Positions 36,605 through 42,857 of a DNA stretch of 42,877 bases are shown here, piece after piece; within the stretch, counting starts at the first letter, position 1, and the number at the start of each line of letters is the position of its first letter. Made by a program: the position numbers and the translations under genes. This DNA comes from Bacteroidales bacterium (lineage in GTDB: Bacteria; Bacteroidota; Bacteroidia; Bacteroidales; Muribaculaceae). The stretch is taken from positions 1 through 42,877 of the forward strand of contig JAUNFY010000020.1 of the NCBI GenBank assembly GCA_030524805.1, given 5' to 3'. The notes under the pieces are model-generated. The model saw only the letters and a program-made list of their open reading frames with translations, searched no databases and was not told the DNA's origin.

Positions 36605-36630
36605 GCCCCGCGGCCATGTCGCGACGGGGC
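36605..36630 (-). other. GC-rich stem-loop in the probable lrgA leader
   Basis: GCCCCGCG (36605-36612) pairs with CG-A-CGGGGC (36622-36630) with one bulged A. It lies 20 bases upstream of the lrgA ATG. It has no T run on the minus strand, so a terminator of the upstream small gene is less likely than a leader structure. Confidence 0.4.
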
Positions 36631-36736
36631 TTCAATCTTTTACTGATGCAAAATTACAAAAAAAATACTATACGGCAGCTATATGCAGCTCACAAAATCA
36701 AACTACATTTATGTCAAATAACAGTCGCGGCTGTTG

Positions 36737-37003
36737 CTAACGGAACATGTCGCGGAGTTTTGCGACTCCGGCCTTGCCGAGGATTAGCAGCGCGGAATAT
36801 TGGAAAGTCTTGGCAAGTCCGAAGAAAACGACCCAGAGAGTTCCTTTTGCCGCCACGCTTATGGGAAGGAGCATCTGCGCAAACGATATGGCATAGCATG
36901 CGATGCAGAGGGCTGCCACAAGCAGTCCTGTCTTGAATGACAACGTCGACAACCACTCTTTCAGAGCAGTCGCGGCTTTACTTAAAGTCTCTTTTGTTTT
37001 CAT
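36737..37003 (-). CDS. Small membrane protein of unknown function
   Basis: I do not recognise a named function. The 88-residue protein has a charged N-terminal helix (KTKETLSKAATALKEWLS), then two to three hydrophobic stretches (about 26-46, 50-64 and 66-78) containing SFAQMLLPISVAAKGTLWVVFFGLAKTFQYS split across them, and a basic end (KLRDMFR). Small proteins of this shape exist in other Bacteroidales. A full -7 match TAACTTTG on the minus strand at 37041-37048 lies 38 bases upstream, though its -33 site is weak. It lies between the fimbrial operon terminator and lrgA. Confidence 0.75.
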   Translation of the reverse strand: MKTKETLSKAATALKEWLSTLSFKTGLLVAALCIACYAISFAQMLLPISVAAKGTLWVVFFGLAKTFQYSALLILGKAGVAKLRDMFR

Positions 37004-37081
37004 CGTAGTTCCTGTAACCCGTCCTGCGGGAGCGGAACTGCAAAGTTAAACAAAAAACTGCAAACGAGTGCATGCTTAATG

Positions 37082-37111
37082 AAAAAAGAGCGGGGGCTTC
37101 CGCTCTTTTTT
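37082..37111 (-). terminator. Intrinsic terminator of the fimbrial gene pair
   Basis: Stem GAGCGG / CCGCTC (37088-37093, 37100-37105) flanked by A6 on the left and T6 on the right, so it works in either direction. On the minus strand it lies about 45 bases after the stop of the fimbrillin-like gene. Confidence 0.9.
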
Positions 37112-37153
37112 CATTTTCGATTGAGTATCAATCCTTATTATCGTAGAAGTTTT

Positions 37154-38239
37154 CTACTTGATGGAAGGGTATTCGATGGCTGAATCAGACTGCATTTCAT
37201 CGACTGTGACGCCAAACTGAATGCCGTCGAAGAGTACAGACGGATTGTCGATAGCGATTTTATAGACGTAGGAATAACCGGCTTTCCATTCTGTGACGGT
37301 GCTGTTGGTGACAGGATACAGGATTCGGCCGCATCCCGTGTCGCCTGCCAGCAGATAGGAAGGCGTCTGGGTGTTGGGGAAGAGTTTTCCGCCGGTGGTT
37401 TTGTCGTATATCTCGCAGTCAACGGCTATGTACGTTCCGGTAAACGCTTTGTTGGAGGCATCGTAGGTAAGCTTGCCGAGTTCCTGGGGCAGAATGAAAT
37501 CAAAGCTTCCGGAAGTGTTGCTTTCGCCAAGGTCGACAGGCTCAGCAGTGAGCGCCACGTTGCCCTGCGTGCCTGAGGCTGCAAAGACAGCTAAATCTGA
37601 CATGGCCGAGAGGTTATGCCAGTTGCCGGCGACATCGCTTCCGGCAGCAGTGGTCTTTATGGGATATGAGAACGAGCCTTTTGTGTAGACATTACCTATG
37701 GTTACGTTTTTAATCTTTACGGTGATGGTGGTGTTGGCACTTGAAAGTAGCACGTTGACTTTCGCGAGTGCATGCCGGAAATTGATGTTGACGGGAGCGC
37801 CGCTTTGTATTTCTCCGATATTCACGGCATAGAGGAGGTCGATATTGCCCGGATTGGTGTAGCCGTTGATGTTTGCCGTGCCTGTGCTTTCGCTGTCGAT
37901 CACGGGCGAGTCGGAGATGTCGGGACTCACGGCATAGAAGTTGACGGGCCGGTCGGGCCAATAGGCGGCAGGCGAATAGGTCCATGAAGTGCCGTCGCGC
38001 GTGACAAGCACATTATCCATCAGAAGCTTGCCTTCGGTGTAAGCGGTGACGCAAAATTCCTTTATGTTGGATGTGGTGGTCACGTCGCTTCTGGTGCCAC
38101 GCGACGCCACTACGTTGAAACTGATTTGCGAAGGATCGTATTTTTCAGGCGACGACACTTCCTCCGAACTGCAGGAAGCGAGTGCTACTGCGGTCAGGAT
38201 GCCTGCTCGGGCAATATAACGTTTTTTCAAAGTTTTCAT
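37154..38239 (-). CDS. Fimbrillin family lipoprotein
   Basis: The 361-residue protein is a predicted fimbrial subunit of the Bacteroidetes fimbrillin superfamily, carried to the surface as a lipoprotein and assembled by strand exchange. It has a lipoprotein signal with C23 in ALASCSS, then the typical ISFNVVASRGTRSD start, YWPDRPVNFYAVSP, FRHALAKVNVLL and a late WKAGYSYVYKIAID strand. The ATG at 38239 is chosen because it starts a normal signal peptide; a more upstream ATG at 38296 would add 19 residues. It follows the Mfa2/FimB-like gene by about 170 bases and is probably co-transcribed. Confidence 0.88.
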   Translation of the reverse strand: MKTLKKRYIARAGILTAVALASCSSEEVSSPEKYDPSQISFNVVASRGTRSDVTTTSNIKEFCVTAYTEGKLLMDNVLVTRDGTSWTYSPAAYWPDRPVNFYAVSPDISDSPVIDSESTGTANINGYTNPGNIDLLYAVNIGEIQSGAPVNINFRHALAKVNVLLSSANTTITVKIKNVTIGNVYTKGSFSYPIKTTAAGSDVAGNWHNLSAMSDLAVFAASGTQGNVALTAEPVDLGESNTSGSFDFILPQELGKLTYDASNKAFTGTYIAVDCEIYDKTTGGKLFPNTQTPSYLLAGDTGCGRILYPVTNSTVTEWKAGYSYVYKIAIDNPSVLFDGIQFGVTVDEMQSDSAIEYPSIK

Positions 38240-38409
38240 AAGATCAAGTTTTAATTGAAGTTGTTTAAACTTCATTAGTAATAAATCGGCTTTCAAAGTA
38301 ACTTTACTTTCAATTATAATGCTTTAACCAGCGTTAATGTTTATTCATAATCGGCTCCGGGTCAGAAAAAGAGACAACTTTTGGCACCGGTCGGCGTGCG
38401 CTTCTCTTT

Positions 38410-39438
38410 TCAATCATTGATTTCAATCTCAATCGTGTTCCAGTTGTCTACATTCACGTCGAAAGTGCCCGAACCCGGTCCCGATTCCGGCAGGTCGGGA
38501 CCCTTGATGTTGATCCAGACGTCGAATGGATCTTCAGCCCGGATTATCAGGGAAGTGACATCGAAGTCATATTCCAGTTTTGTCCCGTCGCGCAGCCAGA
38601 CAAAAAGACTGAGCATATTGTCATGGTCAGTGCCCGACGTGCGGCCGAAAGTCAGGAAATCTCCGCTGATGGTTGAGTCGCCGACCTTGTCGAGAGTGAA
38701 CGGCACCGTGACGGGATCGGGAGAATGTCGGTTGTCGGATAACCTGACCGAAGACGCAAGTCCGCTCATGGACCCGCACATCATTGCCACGCCATCAAGA
38801 TTGCCGACATCGGCAATCCTTACATGATAGCGGCTTACAATCTGGCGTGGATATGCGAGCAGACGAAGGACTGAGGATGCGGAAGAAGAGCGTTGGTGCT
38901 CCATCGCGCCGTCGGGCAGGGAATAGAACAGCTCACCGGGGGCTATGTCAACTTTCTCTATTGAGTTGCTCCAAAGCATGTCGGGGCATTGGCGCACATC
39001 TTCCTTCGCTGTGCCTGACTGCGATTTACGCGAAGATGGCAGTTTTGCTTCTGCGGCAGCCTCGCCCGCTCCATAGAAGAGTTCGCACGTAGGAGTTGTT
39101 ACGGATATCTCGGAATAGCTGTCGGCATTTTCAAATATTATGCTTGAATAGTCATCGTTGATGGTGACGAAATGATAGTCTTCATTTGGGAGGCGCACCT
39201 CTCCCCCGTTTCTGCCGCTGATGTCGAAGCGCCATGGTTTGCCGTTGTCTTCCGGGAAGAATATGCACGCCATACCTTCCGGCGAGGCATCGGGAGCATA
39301 CATCCAGTCGTTGCTCACGAAGAGATGCACGTAGTATTCTCCCGGGCACTCGCGCAGGTCTTCATATATGCACGACTGCAGTCCCGGCAGCAAAGCCACC
39401 GGCAGCAACACAGATCTAATCTTTGATACGACATTCAT
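38410..39438 (-). CDS. FimB/Mfa2 family fimbrial anchor lipoprotein
   Basis: The 342-residue protein fits the Mfa2/FimB anchor family (also DUF5119-like). The signal peptide ends with the lipobox GLQSC, C23, followed by the hallmark IYEDLRECP. The rest is beta-rich with YVHLFVSNDW, FFPEDNGKPWRF and YHFVTINDDYSSIIF. Anchors of this kind start or cap the pilus on the outer membrane, so this and the gene after it form a minimal pilus pair. ATG 39450 is an alternative start; upstream open frame to 39621 lacks a signal and overlaps the divergent region. An 18-bp palindrome lies 29 bases upstream. Confidence 0.86.
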   Translation of the reverse strand: MNVVSKIRSVLLPVALLPGLQSCIYEDLRECPGEYYVHLFVSNDWMYAPDASPEGMACIFFPEDNGKPWRFDISGRNGGEVRLPNEDYHFVTINDDYSSIIFENADSYSEISVTTPTCELFYGAGEAAAEAKLPSSRKSQSGTAKEDVRQCPDMLWSNSIEKVDIAPGELFYSLPDGAMEHQRSSSASSVLRLLAYPRQIVSRYHVRIADVGNLDGVAMMCGSMSGLASSVRLSDNRHSPDPVTVPFTLDKVGDSTISGDFLTFGRTSGTDHDNMLSLFVWLRDGTKLEYDFDVTSLIIRAEDPFDVWINIKGPDLPESGPGSGTFDVNVDNWNTIEIEIND

Positions 39439-39466
39439 AGCGGATATCATTAAGCATTGCGAGCCA

Positions 39467-39484
39467 TTTAAAACATGTTTTAAA
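39467..39484. promoter_or_regulatory. Perfect 18-bp palindrome before the fimbrial operon
   Basis: TTTAAAACATGTTTTAAA is its own reverse complement. It lies 29 bases upstream of the anchor-gene ATG. Such a dyad is a plausible operator for a dimeric regulator of fimbrial expression (inference). The related string TTTAAACAACT follows it at 39480-39490 and recurs on the other strand near 38265-38275, just before the fimbrillin gene. Confidence 0.4.
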
Positions 39485-39549
39485 CAACTGTCATAATAAC
39501 AACGAATGTCGCGCGACTGCGGTTCAAAGGAAAGTTTGCCGAAAAGTTG

Positions 39550-39636
39550 ATGAGATGTTATATAACAATGATAATCATTGCAGCTGGAAGCATTATGACA
39601 TCGCTGGCGTTGATTATTCACTTGCTCAAAGGTTAA
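39550..39636 (+). CDS. Candidate 28-residue membrane peptide
   Basis: A short frame starts at ATG 39550 (another ATG at 39568 gives 22 residues) and encodes a peptide with a single hydrophobic helix (IIIAAGSIMTSLALIIHLL) and the basic end KG. The composition is that of small bacterial membrane peptides. Fifteen bases after its stop an 11-bp stem-loop begins (39651-39683). No good TAnnTTTG promoter was found before it, and it could be a chance frame in the leader region divergent from the fimbrial operon. The approximately 280-base stretch 39439-39717 otherwise holds the palindrome and the hairpin. Confidence 0.35.
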   Translation: MRCYITMIIIAAGSIMTSLALIIHLLKG

Positions 39637-39650
39637 CCCTCATCGCTCGG

Positions 39651-39683
39651 ATAGAGAGCCGATATTATTGCGCGGCTCTCTAT
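39651..39683 (+). terminator. 11-bp perfect stem-loop
   Basis: ATAGAGAGCCG (39651-39661) pairs exactly with CGGCTCTCTAT (39673-39683), loop 11 bases. It follows the 28-residue frame and its right arm runs into the -33 box of the next promoter. The following bases are TTGTATATT, moderately T-rich. It may end the small frame transcript. Confidence 0.55.
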
Positions 39684-39713
39684 TTGTATATTCCTAATAA
39701 TTTATTAATTTTG
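39683..39713 (+). promoter_or_regulatory. Bacteroidetes promoter for the 87-residue protein
   Basis: TTTG (39683-39686), 19-base spacer, TAATTTTG (39706-39713), a full match. The ATG at 39718 lies only 4 bases after the -7 element, at or next to the expected transcript start, so the mRNA is predicted to be leaderless. Confidence 0.75.
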
Positions 39714-39717
39714 TGGT

Positions 39718-39981
39718 ATGGAAGAATCTAAATATCTAAAACTCGCCAAAGAATACTCCATAAAGCAATGGGGATTTGATATTGTGCTTCCTGCTGGGGA
39801 GGAGGACGGATGGCATTATTTCAGTTGTACTCGCCTGAATCGTCCTCATTATGGTAGCCTTCCATCAGCAATTCGTATAAATAGCAAAGGTGAGGTAGAA
39901 TCTTTAGAAGGATATATAATGCGGAGCAAAGTCTCACGTATGGCATATAAATTACGGGATATGAAGAATGTGCCTAACTAA
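39718..39981 (+). CDS. Small protein of unknown function at the island edge
   Basis: I do not recognise this 87-residue protein. It is soluble, mixed alpha/beta, with KYLKLAKEYSIKQWGFD, a GWHYFSCTRLNRPHYG segment and SAIRINSKGEVESLEGY; the last looks like a short beta-hairpin. A full promoter stands directly before it. It converges on the broken toxin gene, and the ancestral end of that toxin frame (39952) would overlap it by about 30 bases on the other strand. A role as the toxin's immunity protein is conceivable from position only; orientation is not the usual one. Confidence 0.65.
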   Translation: MEESKYLKLAKEYSIKQWGFDIVLPAGEEDGWHYFSCTRLNRPHYGSLPSAIRINSKGEVESLEGYIMRSKVSRMAYKLRDMKNVPN

Positions 39982-40077
39982 ATTCACATTCAAAATAGCC
40001 TTATCAACACGTATTAGTTCTATATATTCCATATCAGTAATGATAGCTTCAAGTGTTGAAAATCTATTTGCTGCATT

Positions 40078-40626
40078 TTATACCTGTTCGTCATGTATAA
40101 CTATACGCCCTCCCTCGTTGATTACATTCACAACATGCCCATCGCAGTTTTTAGAGTTTAAGCCGAGCACATATTCACCAGGTTGTGATAGTTGTTTCCG
40201 CAACTTAGTGATTATAATATCATCTGTACCACCTCTTAGAACAGTGGGTTGCAATGGCTTTTTAGTCTTCGGATTGAGCCAAGCTTCTGCGAAATTATCT
40301 CCAAGTCGTTTCATTATTTCGCTTGTATCTTTTTCATAGGCACCAGCAAAGCAGTCAATGCCTCGTCTGCGAGCTGAGAATGCGACAACACACGTTTGGC
40401 AGTTTGATTCATCTTTAAAGGGATTACTCGCTCCGCTATTTGCATCAAGGAAATTCATTGCCTTGATATTTTTCTTCGGCACACCTAACTGTCGTGCTAA
40501 TTCTAAGATATTTTCTTTCTGTATTTCTGTTAGCGTAGGAGCACCTATATTTTCCACAATGGACGCAGCTTCTTTTGCTGCCTTGCGTCCGAGCTTCATT
40601 GCAGCTCCGTAATGTGGGTTAATCAC
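40078..40626 (-). pseudogene. Papain-fold (Tox-PL-like) deamidase toxin domain, broken at both ends
   Basis: The 182-residue open part ends a once longer protein. It holds the papain-fold toxin pattern: NCQTCVVAFSARRRGIDCFAG with the likely nucleophile cysteine, then NCDGHVVNVINEGGRIVIHDEQ with the histidine and the D-x-Q site. Two lesions are visible. Upstream, a one-base loss at 40705-40707 puts it out of frame with the MuF part (40626-41162); restoring it joins PYFIADNKEYVNEALSQ to TIVINPHYGAAMKL. Downstream, TAA at 40078 follows DEQV, yet the same frame continues to 39952 with a family-like end (MEYIELIRVDKAILN). The start at 40626 would be GTG and is probably not used. Family assignment is from remembered Bacteroidales MuF toxins. 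Confidence 0.75.
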
Positions 40627-41162
40627 TATAGTGTTCGTATCGCTTGTTTCCTTAGCGTCTGCTTGCGATAACGCCTCGTTGACGTACTCTTTGTTATCCG
40701 CGATAAATAGGGCGTTGTACGGCGTTTTTCGGCGGCTTCAATGCGGTCGGCGTTATCCTTTACCCAAACCTTAAAATCATCCGGCACATCCTTTATCTCG
40801 TTGATGCTTTCGGTAGAATCTTCTGAATCGTCAGCCCAAAACTCATCTTCGGTCTTCAGGATGGGGATGCAATAGCATAGGCACTGTGGATGCCAGCCGG
40901 TGAATACAAAATCTTTGGGATATTTACCGGCCAACGTGTCGCAGATATCCTCTACATGATGACCATTCCGAGTGGTCTTTATCTTATAGCCTACACGAAA
41001 TCGAACTACTTTTGTGCGTTTCTGCTCACCGAAGCAAAGGAAGGGAATCTCGACCAGCTGCGGATGCACATCAAGTCGCAGGGTCGGAATCTCCATCTGA
41101 TTGTCGGTCGGGAACAGGCAATCTGGAATATATGAGTCATATTTGGAAAGTTCGTTCGACAT
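40626..41162 (-). pseudogene. MuF-type phage head protein remnant, chimeric and frameshifted
   Basis: Residues about 55-150 match the C-terminal part of Bacteroidales phage MuF-like minor head proteins: VGYKIKTTRNGHHVEDICDTLAGKYPKDFVFTGWHPQC (here split in my reading as 55-92), CYCIPILKT and KDVPDDFKVWVKDNADRIEAAEKR. The N-terminal domain of MuF is absent. Instead the first ~50 residues (SNELSKYDSYIPDC, LFPTDNQMEIPTL, VEIPFLCFGEQKRT) resemble the start of a DUF4417-like phage protein, so a deletion probably fused two genes. After PY at 40705-40707 the frame is lost and the last ~25 residues are out-of-frame. Originally the MuF part ran into the toxin domain of the 40078-40626 entry. Confidence 0.7.
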
Positions 41163-41165
41163 TAT

Positions 41166-41196
41166 TTTGTAGTTTGCTGATTATTTATTAATTTTG
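41166..41196 (+). promoter_or_regulatory. Promoter of the candidate small RNA
   Basis: TTTG (41166-41169), 19-base spacer, TAATTTTG (41189-41196). Full consensus match, pointing toward 41199 where no protein gene starts on the plus strand. Confidence 0.65.
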
Positions 41197-41198
41197 CG

Positions 41199-41307
41199 AC
41201 GAGAGGTTAACTGAGGTAGGAGAACCACGAATCCCCCCGGCTCCGGCTGTAATTGGGCAGCAACGCTCTCCGTAACGGCTGAGGTGAGTTCTCGATGCCG
41301 TTTTTTT
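41199..41307 (+). ncRNA. Candidate structured small RNA, family not recognised
   Basis: A promoter at 41166-41196 predicts a transcript from about 41199, and an intrinsic terminator ends it: ACGGC (41275-41279) pairs with GCCGT (41297-41301), with an inner GAG/CTC pair, followed by T7 to 41307. Within the ~109 bases, ACGAGAG (41199-41205) can pair with CTCTCCGT (41266-41273, one bulge), GTT/AAC forms a hairpin around 41206-41225, and GCTG/CAGC (41246-41249, 41258-41261) another. No open frame of useful size lies in it. It does not match any riboswitch or housekeeping RNA that I know. It could be an RNA regulator of the toxin genes on either side. Confidence 0.5.
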
Positions 41308-41845
41308 ATTTCAATTTATGTCGGTGTACATTTCCACTCAAACCTACCACTATTGCCCATTCAATTTTATCTCGTGCTAACTTGGGTGACTTTTCTGAGA
41401 ACAATTGTATCTGCGATTCAACATAATCTCTTGTCATTGCTTTGGTATCTTGTATCAGTACCACGGCACTTGCCCCTTGTTTAGCTGCTGATTCTAATGC
41501 TCGCTTGATTGTGTATTTACCAGTTTCATTAATAGTCTTAGTATCCATTGGATATTTTTCAAAACGTCCATCTTTGACCTTTTGAAACTCAATCTCACTC
41601 CTTTCAGAATCAAGATAAACACGATAACCTTTATTGGCAAGAATATTGCATCGCTCTTCGGCTTTATCGCCTATTCCTGGTGCATTATGTTCAGGATGAA
41701 CAGCCTTGAATCCTCCGCTTTGCGACATATATGAGCGCGACCTATCATATCCGCTTTCCATAAGCTGATTAAATTCACCTTGTCGCTTGGCAAGTGTGCC
41801 GTCACGATGAGAATAATTACGTGTTCCTCCGCTCGCTTTCGCCAT
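41306..41845 (-). CDS. Toxin-like nuclease-fold protein (CdiA C-terminal tRNase-like)
   Basis: The 179-residue protein is soluble and starts with the basic MAKASGGTRNYSHRDG. Its second half has a layout seen in CdiA-type C-terminal nuclease toxins: YRVYLDSERSE, a PMDTKTIN segment that resembles a (D/E)xK site, GKYTIKRALESAAKQGASAVVLIQD, and a final strand IEWAIVVGLSGNVHRHK. Such domains cut tRNA or DNA and often sit at the end of phage MuF proteins; here it is a separate gene. No immunity gene was recognised beside it. The gene is intact and starts 8 bases after the queC fragment end. Function assigned from pattern only. Confidence 0.6.
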   Translation of the reverse strand: MAKASGGTRNYSHRDGTLAKRQGEFNQLMESGYDRSRSYMSQSGGFKAVHPEHNAPGIGDKAEERCNILANKGYRVYLDSERSEIEFQKVKDGRFEKYPMDTKTINETGKYTIKRALESAAKQGASAVVLIQDTKAMTRDYVESQIQLFSEKSPKLARDKIEWAIVVGLSGNVHRHKLK

Positions 41846-41852
41846 ACACTAA

Positions 41853-42038
41853 CTAATCCTCGTATACCGTTGGGTCGATGATACCTGCATCAAGCAACGC
41901 TTCCTTTCGCTCAACACAAGTGCCGCATTTGCCGCAATGTTTCTCGCCTCCCTTATAGCATGAATAAGTTTTGGAGATTATGTGACTGTTTCTGATTAAG
42001 GTTTCTTTTTGCATGTCGTTCAGTTGCACTTTCTTCAA
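41853..42038 (-). pseudogene. queC: C-terminal fragment of 7-cyano-7-deazaguanine synthase QueC
   Basis: QueC makes preQ0 for queuosine in tRNA and, in some phages, for 7-deazaguanine DNA. Only the last ~60 codons are present: [19 protein letters not shown] followed by [20 protein letters not shown], with the four zinc-binding cysteines intact (C-x8-C-x2-C-x2-C). The N-terminal PP-loop ATPase domain (about 160 residues) is missing, and the frame runs into a stop near 42050. Possible starts are TTG 42038 or ATG 42014, neither convincing, so this is a remnant. It marks the right end of the phage-like island. Confidence 0.85.
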
Positions 42039-42060
42039 TGGATTTCTTGTTTAATCCAAA

Positions 42061-42157
42061 TAATTTTTTGTAATTTTGTGTTGGCTGATCGTCCATCGCG
42101 ACTTTCGGCCTCACTCCGGAATACTGACACATTGTGGAAGTCTTCCGGTTTTATTTT
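42061..42157 (+). other. Gene-free stretch with promoter-like and terminator-like elements
   Basis: The 267 bases between the queC fragment and ogt (42039-42305) hold no gene. They include a -7-like TAATTTTG at 42071-42078 with no good -33 box, and a stem CCGGAA / TTCCGG (42116-42121, 42143-42148) followed by TTTTATTTT. Together these could bound a short RNA, but the evidence is weak. The rest up to the ogt promoter shows nothing I recognise. Confidence 0.25.
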
Positions 42158-42232
42158 GAAGTCCTTGGAAAGAATATGGTGACGAGTGTAGGGGCCTCAA
42201 TTTGCGAGGAATTTGAAGGAAATTACATAAGT

Positions 42233-42264
42233 TTTGCCGGAATGGATAATATTTATTAACTTTG
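42233..42264 (+). promoter_or_regulatory. Bacteroidetes promoter for ogt
   Basis: TTTG (42233-42236), 20-base spacer, TAACTTTG (42257-42264), a full match, 41 bases before the ATG at 42306. Confidence 0.85.
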
Positions 42265-42305
42265 CTGAGTCTTTATTTTTGCAATGTTTAGAAACAGGGT
42301 TATTC

Positions 42306-42857
42306 ATGAATATCATTATTAAAGAATATAGGTCGGCTGCCGGGGTACTTGTCGTCGGATCTTATGGCGACAGGATTTGCCTTTGCGATTGGGCTGAGAG
42401 TGGCCGACACCAGTCGAATGTAGGAAGAATATGCCGGTATCTCAAGGCTGATGTGGAAACGGGCACTTCCGGCGCGATTGAATCGGCAATAAATCAGCTT
42501 GAGGAATACTTTGCGGGTGAACGTGAGTCTTTTGACATTCCTCTGCTGCTATGCGGCACAGACTTCCAGAAAAAAGTGTGGGAAGAATTGCTTAAGATTC
42601 CTTATTCATGCGTCATCAGTTACTCGGAACAAGCTCGCCGCATCGGGCGGAGCAACGCAGTGCGCGCGGTGGCGGCGGCCAATGCAGCCAATGCAATATC
42701 CATTATCGTAGGTTGCCACAGAGTGACAGGAAGCAACGGACGGCTGACTGGTTATGCGGGAGGCCTCGCTGCGAAACAGTTTCTTCTCGACCTTGAAAAG
42801 ACGGCAGTTAAAAACCTGCAACCTTGGACCCTTGATGCGGATGAATCTGTGGGATGA
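42306..42857 (+). CDS. ogt: Methylated-DNA-[protein]-cysteine S-methyltransferase
   Basis: This suicide repair protein takes alkyl groups from O6-alkylguanine onto its own cysteine. The 183-residue protein has an N-terminal RNase-H-like domain (1-80) and the C-terminal DNA-binding/active-site domain: FQKKVWEELLKIPYSCVISYSEQARRIG, NAVRAVAAANAANA and GCHRVTGSNGRLTGYAGGLAAK with the acceptor C137. The proline before the cysteine in the usual PCHR is glycine here (VGCHRV), an uncommon change in the active-site loop. The ATG at 42306 follows the promoter at 42233-42264; an upstream ATG at 42234 lies within the -33 box and is excluded. The gene ends 20 bases before the window edge. Confidence 0.95.
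   Translation: MNIIIKEYRSAAGVLVVGSYGDRICLCDWAESGRHQSNVGRICRYLKADVETGTSGAIESAINQLEEYFAGERESFDIPLLLCGTDFQKKVWEELLKIPYSCVISYSEQARRIGRSNAVRAVAAANAANAISIIVGCHRVTGSNGRLTGYAGGLAAKQFLLDLEKTAVKNLQPWTLDADESVG

Noticed and set aside
39439-39621. Longer N terminus for the FimB/Mfa2 gene
   Set aside because: It would bury a clear lipoprotein signal 60 residues inside the protein; ATG 39438 or 39450 gives a normal start.
39718-39981. Immunity protein for the deamidase toxin
   Set aside because: Only the position suggests it; orientation is convergent and I recognise no immunity family, so it is annotated as unknown.
41228-41250. tRNA-like 3' end (CGAATCCCCCCGGCTCC) that might mark a phage attachment site
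   Set aside because: The matching 5' side of a T arm (GGGGG-TTC) is absent and no acceptor or anticodon arm can be folded; no second copy was seen in the window.
41199-41275. Resemblance of CTGTAAT and nearby bases to a cobalamin riboswitch core
   Set aside because: The B12 box and the GGUG-AxUCC core are missing, and the segment is closed by a terminator with no gene after it on that strand.
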